From: Deltaproteobacteria bacterium HGW-Deltaproteobacteria-15
Lineage (GTDB): Bacteria > Desulfobacterota > DSM-4660 > Desulfatiglandales > HGW-15
DNA length: 64,000 bases
Assembly: GCA_002840535.1 (NCBI GenBank)
Contig: PHBH01000048.1
Span: 41,707-105,706, forward strand
Direction of reading: 5' to 3'
The notes under the pieces are model-generated. The model did not search any database. It was not told the DNA's origin and saw nothing but the letters and a program-made list of their open reading frames with translations. Each line of letters opens with the position of its first letter. Position 1 is the first letter of the stretch. Positions 57,226 through 64,000 of this stretch are shown here, piece by piece. Both the position numbers and the translations under genes were made by a program.

Positions 57226-58455
57226 GTGAAGATAGCCATCTTAACCAAGGAATTCCCGCCTCATGTCTATGGGGGGGCGGGCATACACGTCGAATACCTG
57301 TCCCGAGAGCTGAGAAGAGCTGCCGGAGGGAAACATTCGATCGAATTGTTGTGCTTCGGGGAGCAGCGAGAAACCTCCGATCGCTGGAAAGTCAATGGTG
57401 TAGCGCCGCCCACTGCTCTCGACTCTTATGATCAGCGACACGGCGCCCTCCTGGATGCCCTCTACCGGGATGTGGCCATGTTGGGTCGATTGAGAGAAGC
57501 GGACGTGGTCCACTGCCACACATGGTACACCCACCTTGCCGGATGTTTGTTGAAACAGATGGTGGGTGCGTCCCTTGTGCTGACCACACACTCACTGGAG
57601 CCCCATCGGCCCTGGAAACGGGAGCAGTTGGATACGGCCTACAGGGCGTCATCCTGGATCGAGAAAACCGCCTATGAGAACGCCGACGGGGTCATCGCCG
57701 TTTCCCAAGCCATGAAGAAGGACGTCCACCTCCTCTATGGCGTCGATCATGACAAGATCAGGGTGATCCATAACGGCATCGATGAAGATCAATACCGCCC
57801 CACAAAGGATCCTTTCGTTCTGAAGAAGTACGGGATCGATCCGGACAGGCCGTTTGTGCTCGCGGTTGCTCGACTGACGCGCCAGAAAGGAATGGCCCAT
57901 TTTCTCGATGCGGCCGGATACCTCGAATCCGGGATCCAGGTGGTCATGTGTGCAAGCAGTCCCGACACCCCCGGAATGATGCAGGAGACCATGGAGAAGA
58001 TCGCCCGGGTGAGAAAGCGTTCCCCGAACACGATCATTTGGGTCACGGAGACTGTCCCTGTACAGGATCTGATCGTGTTGTACAGCGAGACCTCCGTATT
58101 TGTCTGCCCTTCAATCTATGAGCCGTTCGGGATCGTGAACCTCGAAGCAATGGCCTGCGGAGCCCCGGTTGTGGCCTCGGCCGTCGGGGGGATCCGCGAA
58201 GTCGTGGTGGAAGGAGTGACAGGAAGCCTGGTTTCGTTCGAGACGTCAAGCGAAGACGACTCTGAACCTCGCTCGCCCGAAACCTTTGCCAAGGATCTTG
58301 CCAATGCCGTGAACATACTGATAGCCTCTCCTGAGAAGAAAAGAGAGATGGGGCTTCGCGCACGAGAGAGGGTGAAGGAGTATTTCAGTTGGAAAGCCGT
58401 GGCCGAGAAGACCCTGGAGTTCTACACGCACCTGCGCAACACAGACCGTGCCTGA
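57226..58455 (+). CDS. Glycogen synthase / GT4 glucosyltransferase (GlgA/GlgM-like)
   Basis: VKIAILTKEFPPHVYGGAGIHVEYLSRELRR, VLAVARLTRQKGMAHFLDA, FVCPSIYEPFGIVNLEAMACGAPVVASAVGGIREVV. Start GTG 57226 after an AGGAG motif. Confidence 0.9.
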   Translation: MKIAILTKEFPPHVYGGAGIHVEYLSRELRRAAGGKHSIELLCFGEQRETSDRWKVNGVAPPTALDSYDQRHGALLDALYRDVAMLGRLREADVVHCHTWYTHLAGCLLKQMVGASLVLTTHSLEPHRPWKREQLDTAYRASSWIEKTAYENADGVIAVSQAMKKDVHLLYGVDHDKIRVIHNGIDEDQYRPTKDPFVLKKYGIDPDRPFVLAVARLTRQKGMAHFLDAAGYLESGIQVVMCASSPDTPGMMQETMEKIARVRKRSPNTIIWVTETVPVQDLIVLYSETSVFVCPSIYEPFGIVNLEAMACGAPVVASAVGGIREVVVEGVTGSLVSFETSSEDDSEPRSPETFAKDLANAVNILIASPEKKREMGLRARERVKEYFSWKAVAEKTLEFYTHLRNTDRA

Positions 58456-58965
58456 AATATTCCCCTTCCTGCAGCCGGGGTTCTTATCATTTGTTTTTTC
58501 AAAGAACGGCACCACTCTTCTTGACTGAACTTGCGTCCTCTGAACCGCTGCGGAGGACGAGTCGTCTGCCCTCTTCAGGTCATCCCCAAATATAGGGGAA
58601 AGGTCCTGGGTTCTTAATAGGGTTTACCCTGTATTTTCGGTAGGAGGGCCGGGAGAACTACGCGGGTGGCGCAAAGGCACCGCAAAGTGCAGCACGGCGC
58701 ATGGCGCATGGGCAAAATAAAGAGCATAAGAATTATAATCTTCCCGCACATGTTCTGAGAGGACGACACGTAAACTCCTACACCTGAATCCTTCTGTTTC
58801 ACTGTGATTACCGCCGGCTCTCCCGTGAATTGCAGGAGATCCCCCATTTCACTTCAAGAGATGCAAGACCATTTGTTTTGAAGGCAGCGGCGAAGGTGAG
58901 AACGAGGGGCAGTGAACCGGTTCTGCGGGAGCCGTTTTCTCATCACGGCTAAGGGAGGAACTCAC

Positions 58966-59229
58966 ATGATCGTAAAATGTCTTGTCTGCCGACAAGAGAT
59001 GATCCTGAACCATGCAAAGTTCCAGAACTATCAAGGCCCGGTCAAATGCTTCGGTTGTGGCGCCATGATGAACGTCAGGAGTGTTCGGGGAGTAGTAGGA
59101 TCCGTAGATCAGCTGGGGAGAGCGGGAGGGTTTCTGCAGAATGTGACCGGGTGGCGCAGTTTCAGGAGAATGCGTGCGCCGTTCGGGGCAACGACGAAAT
59201 TTTCACCTGGGAAGCCCAGGGGAACCTGA
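58966..59229 (+). CDS. Small zinc-ribbon-like protein
   Basis: MIVKCLVCRQEMILNHAKFQNYQGPVKCFGCGAMMNV; two CxxC motifs; GGGAGG Shine-Dalgarno; followed by a terminator. Confidence 0.7.
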   Translation: MIVKCLVCRQEMILNHAKFQNYQGPVKCFGCGAMMNVRSVRGVVGSVDQLGRAGGFLQNVTGWRSFRRMRAPFGATTKFSPGKPRGT

Positions 59230-59234
59230 GCGTG

Positions 59235-59267
59235 AACCGGCCGGCCGTTTGGGCGGCCGGTTTTTTT
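59235..59267 (+). terminator. Rho-independent terminator
   Basis: AACCGGCCGGCCGTTTGGGCGGCCGGTTTTTTT. Confidence 0.9.
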
Positions 59268-59341
59268 GTGAAACTTCGCGCTCTGTCCCTGCGCGCTGAA
59301 GCGTTTCGGCGCGCAAGCTTCTCCCTGGTGGTGAGATCCTG

Positions 59342-60772
59342 CTAACCGCGACGCAGGTCGAGGATTTCCATACGGTTGTTTGCATCAGGGTTTTCCGCTG
59401 AAGGGCCCTCGATCAGGACCACGAGATCCCCTTCCATGCCGTGGGATCGCAGCCAGTCGCGAGCAAAGGGCTTCCAGTCGTGGGGGTGCTCTGCGGAAAA
59501 AACCGGGATGACGCCATAGGAGAAGAGAAGATCCTGACACGTGGCGTGTAGAGGACTTACTGCGGTAATCCAGAGGGGCGGCTTGAACCTGGCAAGGCTC
59601 CTGGCCGTGGCGCCGCTGCGGGAGGGGGCGATCACGGCGGCAGGAATGAGGTGCCGGAGTGCTGTTTGAACACTCAGTGCAATGAGGTCGCGCAGTTCCA
59701 TTTTCATTCTGCCGTCTTCGGGGTCCAGCGATTTCAAGGCCGGTTCTTCTCTTTGCCGCGGTTCAATAGCGGAAGCGATCCTCGACAGCATTGAGACCGA
59801 CTCCACCGGATATCTTCCCATGGCGGTCTCTCCCGAGAGCATGAGGCAATCCGTTCCGTCCAGTACTGCGTTGGCAACATCGGTTGCCTCGGCCCGGGTG
59901 GGAAGCTTGTGATGGGTCATGGATTCGAGCATCTGAGTGGCCGTTATCACGGGCTTGCCTGCACTGTTTGCCTGCTTTAACAGAGATTTTTGCACCACGG
60001 CAATCTGCTCGATAGGGATTTCGACGCCGAGGTCCCCCCTGGCGATCATGATGCCGTCCGCGGAACGCATAATATCTTCCATGTGATCCAGCGCGCGGGA
60101 TCGCTCGATTTTCGCGATAATGAAAGGATCGTAGCCCAGAGACCTGGCTGCCTCGCGTACCGCGCGGACGTCCTCTGCAGTCTCTACAAATGATTGGCTG
60201 ACTGCATCGACCCCGTTTTCCAGGGCGAATTTCATGCACCGGAAATCATTCTCGGTAAAGGCAGGAATGCCGAGATCGATGCCCGGCAGGTTGAGTCCCT
60301 TGCGAGAGCGAAGCTCGCCGCCCGTCAGGACGCGGCACAGAATCGACTTCTCCCCGGCCTGAATCACCTCCAGTTGAACATACCCGTCGTTCAGAAAGAG
60401 CCTGTGGCCCGGCATTACAATTTTCGGCAATCGTTCGAAGCTTACGGAAACCTTTTCCCTGTCGCCGAGAAGATCCTCCGTAGTGAGGGTGAAAAGGTCT
60501 CCGGAGGTCAGCTCGACGGGCTCGCTCGCGAAGCGGCCTATGCGCAGCTTTGGTCCGGGAAGGTCTGCCATAATGGCGACGGGATGGGCAGCTCTCTCTG
60601 CGGTTGCACGAAGATCCTCGATCACCCGTCCATGTCCCGGGAAATCTCCATGAGAAAAATTGAGCCTGGCCACGTTCATTCCCGCCCGCATCATACCTTC
60701 CATTGTCTCAGGCGAGGCAGAGGCGGGTCCGATGGTGCAGACGATCTTCGTCTTGTTCGGCGGAAGGGCCAT
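59342..60772 (-). CDS. pyk: Pyruvate kinase
   Basis: TKIVCTIGPASASPETMEGMMRAGMNVARLNFSHGD, MIARGDLGVEIPIEQIAVVQK, TATQMLESMTHHKLPTRAEATDVANAVLDGTDCLMLSGETAMGRYPVE. Confidence 0.97.
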   Translation of the reverse strand: MALPPNKTKIVCTIGPASASPETMEGMMRAGMNVARLNFSHGDFPGHGRVIEDLRATAERAAHPVAIMADLPGPKLRIGRFASEPVELTSGDLFTLTTEDLLGDREKVSVSFERLPKIVMPGHRLFLNDGYVQLEVIQAGEKSILCRVLTGGELRSRKGLNLPGIDLGIPAFTENDFRCMKFALENGVDAVSQSFVETAEDVRAVREAARSLGYDPFIIAKIERSRALDHMEDIMRSADGIMIARGDLGVEIPIEQIAVVQKSLLKQANSAGKPVITATQMLESMTHHKLPTRAEATDVANAVLDGTDCLMLSGETAMGRYPVESVSMLSRIASAIEPRQREEPALKSLDPEDGRMKMELRDLIALSVQTALRHLIPAAVIAPSRSGATARSLARFKPPLWITAVSPLHATCQDLLFSYGVIPVFSAEHPHDWKPFARDWLRSHGMEGDLVVLIEGPSAENPDANNRMEILDLRRG

Positions 60773-60899
60773 TGATCATCCTCCAGCAAGTGATCTGCAT
60801 CGAAACGGCAGTGGATTCATCTGCCCATCCTATCTCAGCCCGCTAACCATGACAAGCGCGACGGGTCGACTCACACTTGAAGCCGGGAGCTTGGATAAT

Positions 60900-61010
60900 G
60901 TCATTTCTCCCAAGAACATCACCGCCGATTTTGTGTATGTCCGGCTGCATGGAGCGGAGGAGCCTTACAGGGGAGCCTGTTCAGCGGCAGTGCTCTCGGG
61001 GTGGATGCGC
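60900..61010 (+). pseudogene. DUF72 family remnant
   Basis: ITADFVYVRLHGAEEPYRGACSAAVLSGWMR resembles the DUF72 VYVRLHG...Y.G.YS...L..W core. No intact gene surrounds it. Confidence 0.5.
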
Positions 61011-61251
61011 TCAAACTCCAAAGCATGCTCAATTCCGGCAGAGGCGAAGAAATCGGAGGAACCGGGGGAAACCTGAAGATGGAAGAAATGTTGTAGAACG
61101 ACCTCACGGAATCCTCCATAAAGTATGATGCGGGCTCTGAAGATACAGGAAAGTATTATTCACAATTACAGTCACTAACCCATTCTCAGGATCCGGATCG
61201 CCGATACAATAGCGTCCTGTCTCACTTTTTTCAAAAAAGCGGGGGTATCGT

Positions 61252-62217
61252 ATGAAAGCAGAAGAAGCACAATGGGGAGATGCGGGTTTTGAAATGGGCG
61301 GCCTGATCGACGTGGTTGAGAAGGAGGAAAAACCGGATTCGAATCCTCCTGATCCGGTCAAGAAGGATTTTGCGCCATATGATCCCCTTCGCAAATATCT
61401 TGCAGAGATCCAGCGATTCGAGCTCTTGAGCCGGGAGGAGGAAAAGGGACTCGCCATCAGCGTCCGCGAAAAAGGGGATGAGAGGGCGACTTTTCGATTG
61501 ATCACATCCAATCTTCGTCTCGTGGTCAAAATCGCTCTGGGGTTCCAAAGGCACAATTCTTCGAAGGTCCTGGATCTGATTCAGGAGGGCAATCTGGGGT
61601 TGATCCACGCCTTGAAGAAGTTTGACCCCGAACGAGGCACTCGGTTCTCTTACTATGCGGCATACTGGATCAGGGCCTATATTCTCCGTTTCATCATGGA
61701 AAACAGAAAACTGGTTAAGATCGGAACGACACAACATCAACGCAAGCTGTTCTACAACCTGAATAAAGAGAAACAGAAGATCCTTTCCCTGGGGCTCGCT
61801 CCTGAACCGGAGATCCTCGCCCAGCGTTTGGACGTAAGCAAGGAAGAGGTGATCGAAATGGCGGAGAGGCTCGAGGGTGCAGATGTTCCATTTGATTTCT
61901 CCTCTTTGGAAGGAGCAGAGGCTCATCCGGTTGCAGAAGGAGATATCTGCATGAAGCTTTCCGAAAAGCAGAGAAAGGAGATGATGAAGGAGAAACTGGA
62001 GAAGTTTCGAAGAACGCTTTCCAAAAAGGAGGGATTCATTTTCGACCACCGGATCATGGCGGAAGAGCCGCTTACGCTCAGAGAGATTGGAGAGAAATAC
62101 AGGATCTCCCGTGAGAGAGTTCGACAGAGGCAGAAGTCCATTGTCCTCAAGCTGAAGAAATGGCTCGAGGAGGAGATTCCCGGGTTTCAGGAAAGATACA
62201 TCGACTATCTGTCCTGA
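61252..62217 (+). CDS. rpoH: RNA polymerase sigma-32-like factor (RpoH type)
   Basis: [91 protein letters not shown]; region 4 LREIGEKYRISRERVRQRQ. Confidence 0.9.
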   Translation: MKAEEAQWGDAGFEMGGLIDVVEKEEKPDSNPPDPVKKDFAPYDPLRKYLAEIQRFELLSREEEKGLAISVREKGDERATFRLITSNLRLVVKIALGFQRHNSSKVLDLIQEGNLGLIHALKKFDPERGTRFSYYAAYWIRAYILRFIMENRKLVKIGTTQHQRKLFYNLNKEKQKILSLGLAPEPEILAQRLDVSKEEVIEMAERLEGADVPFDFSSLEGAEAHPVAEGDICMKLSEKQRKEMMKEKLEKFRRTLSKKEGFIFDHRIMAEEPLTLREIGEKYRISRERVRQRQKSIVLKLKKWLEEEIPGFQERYIDYLS

Positions 62218-62226
62218 GGGGAGCGT

Positions 62227-62673
62227 TCAAGTGCGAATGTTTATCCGGACTTTCTTCTTTTCATCTGCCGTCGTTTTCGGCAGACTCATTCTCAACACTC
62301 CGTTCCTGAATACGGCTTTTACCATTTCGCCTTCCACATCTGCTGGAAGGCGAAATGAGCGATGGAAGGTTCTGGAATTTATCTCCCGGCAACAATAGTG
62401 TTCTTCAGGCCCGATTTCCTCTTTACTCTTTTCACCCCTCAATGTGAGGAGATCTCCGGTCACCCGAACGTCGATATCCCCGGGTTCGAACCCTGGCAAC
62501 TCCACGGTAACCAGAATATGGTCCTCCTTCTCCGTTATGTCCATTGAGGGCATCCATTTTCCGGAACGGAAACGGTTCGCAACATTCTCCCCGAAAAAAC
62601 GTTTCCACATCTCGTCCATTTCCCATCTCAGATTCCCGACCTCCTGAAAAGGTCTCCACGGCACCAGTTCCAT
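62227..62673 (-). CDS. Hsp20/alpha-crystallin small heat-shock protein
   Basis: MPSMDITEKEDHILVTVELPGFEPGDIDVRVTGDLLTLRGEK, FHRSFRLPADVEGEMVKAVFRNGVLRMSLPK. Start MELVPWRPF with GGAGGGAGGG upstream. Confidence 0.93.
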   Translation of the reverse strand: MELVPWRPFQEVGNLRWEMDEMWKRFFGENVANRFRSGKWMPSMDITEKEDHILVTVELPGFEPGDIDVRVTGDLLTLRGEKSKEEIGPEEHYCCREINSRTFHRSFRLPADVEGEMVKAVFRNGVLRMSLPKTTADEKKKVRINIRT

Positions 62674-62745
62674 ACAACCCTCCCTCCTGAAGATTGTGCG
62701 AATCTCATGGTCATTCACTCCCCTAGCGCTTCGGTGCAAAACGGT

Positions 62746-62767
62746 AAATAAGTAACAGCACTTATTT
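62746..62767. promoter_or_regulatory. 8-bp inverted repeat AAATAAGT-AACAGC-ACTTATTT upstream of hsp20
   Basis: Direct read; lies upstream of the minus-strand hsp20 start. Confidence 0.4.
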
Positions 62768-63120
62768 TAGGAGAGATGAAACGGTATGGAGGATATACGG
62801 TGAAAAGCAGGATATGGGGAGAAGTTACGACCCCTTTGGGAAGCAGGCCGTTGGGAAACGGAGCATGGAAAGTACATGATTGCCCGTATTGCCCGCTTTC
62901 CTGTCGCTCGGTACCTTATTCCTCAGCGGCGGTAAACCCTAAAAGAGCTTTTGAAATCAACACGAACAGCACGTTGATGTCAGTGGAAAAGGGTGAGCCG
63001 TATGACGGAGAGGTTACAGGGACTTAGATCGATTATGGAGGGACCTATGCCTTTCTTTGATTTTCTGGTTCACTTCCAATACTGACAACAGACACCTAAC
63101 CATCAACAAGGGGATGAATT

Positions 63121-63735
63121 ATGAAGGTTCCACTGGAAATCACATTCAGGGGTGTTGAAAAATCGGACTTTCTTGAGGAGCTTATCCGGCAAAAGGCGGC
63201 GGCTCTGGAAAAAGTCTGCGATCACGTGATCAGTTGCAGAGTTGCAGTTGAGGCGCCTCAGCAACACCAGCGTGGAGGCAGGCCATTTCGGGTCAGAATT
63301 ACCTTGAATGTTCCGCCGGGACATGAAGTTGCAGTCAGGCGGGAAGCAAGCGAGGGAAGCATTCATGATGAGTTGCCTGCGGTGATCAGGAACGCTTTTG
63401 ATGCTGCGAGGAGAAAGCTGAAAAGGCTGACCGAGAAAAAACGCGGCGAGGTGAAGACCCATCCTGTTCACGAGGAGTCCATGGCTATTGTGGTGCGGCT
63501 CTTCCGTGAGGACGGCTACGGTTTTCTGAAAACACTGGATGGCCGTGATCTGTATTTTCATCAGAATTCCGTGCTCCAGAACGACTTTGATCGATTGGAG
63601 ATAGGTACCGGCGTGCGGTACGAAGAGGAGGAGGGAGAGGATGGCCCGCAGGCCAGCACCGTGCAGATTATCGACAAGCCCGGCGCTCGTGTTTCCGCTC
63701 AATCTCCGGTGTCGCCTCCTCTCGGTTGGGAATGA
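63121..63735 (+). CDS. HPF/RaiA-like ribosome-associated domain fused to a cold-shock-like domain
   Basis: N-terminal S30AE-like (PLEITFRGVEKSDFLEELIRQKAAALEKVCDHVISCRVAVEAPQQHQRGGRPFRVRITLNVPPGHEVAVRRE), C-terminal CSD-like (VVRLFREDGYGFLKTLDGRDLYFHQNSVLQNDFDRLEIGTGVRYEEEEGEDGPQASTV). Confidence 0.85.
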   Translation: MKVPLEITFRGVEKSDFLEELIRQKAAALEKVCDHVISCRVAVEAPQQHQRGGRPFRVRITLNVPPGHEVAVRREASEGSIHDELPAVIRNAFDAARRKLKRLTEKKRGEVKTHPVHEESMAIVVRLFREDGYGFLKTLDGRDLYFHQNSVLQNDFDRLEIGTGVRYEEEEGEDGPQASTVQIIDKPGARVSAQSPVSPPLGWE

Positions 63736-64000
63736 AAGAAGAACCGCAGAATGTCAAATGTAGGACTTCAAGAATTGAAAGGAAAGGCAAGGCCGATAAA
63801 CAGCGAGCAGTAAGCGGGTATTCAAAGAGTTTGTAGGAGCACCCTCCCCAATCCTCCGTAGCAGTGCCACTGCGGAGGACGGGCCGGTTGTGATTTCTTC
63901 TGATCAGAGAGATCGCGATGAGGAGCTTGCTCCTTGTATGGTGAAATTAGAGTCATTTGTTCTTTGAAAAATTGAAGCTTCCATTTTTCGGTAAAACCAG

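Noticed and set aside
62776-63027. 83-aa ORF between hsp20 and the HPF fusion
   Set aside because: No recognisable family or clear ribosome binding site; composition looks random.

Overview
This 64 kb window is a densely coding chromosomal segment. Gene content suggests a Desulfobacterota/Syntrophobacterales-like anaerobe, which is inference only. Main blocks, left to right: a truncated GAF histidine kinase; an FGE-like protein; a TRAP-TAXI transporter; an acyl-CoA ligase; a compact bacterial V-type ATPase operon (E, DUF2764, A, B, D, I, K); GlcD; ribosomal protein S1; TrpS; CobU; an OtsA-like GT20; a four-gene NarL-type two-component cluster; a Lon-like protease plus Usp; a KH/phasin-like/Cu P-type ATPase cluster; UbiE/MT/UbiA; a group-2 sigma-70; a site-2 protease and CBS proteins; a GlgE-type maltosyltransferase/trehalose cluster; pyruvate kinase; and an RpoH/Hsp20/HPF-cold-shock stress block. 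Four signals stand out. (1) An unannotated ORF just after rpsA is interrupted by one in-frame TGA in the metal-binding region of an HMA/MerP-like domain. A stem-loop fitting the bacterial SECIS rules follows it, so this is a candidate selenoprotein. (2) A GEMM-I (c-di-GMP-I) riboswitch with an adjacent terminator precedes a small orphan ORF. (3) A recurrent architecture of 7-8 nt tandem arrays, often with an inverted-complement partner array, occupies gene junctions and sometimes overlaps stop codons. (4) A ~206 bp MITE-like element. No rRNA, confident tRNA or CRISPR array was seen. All calls were made by reading the sequence; no searches were run.
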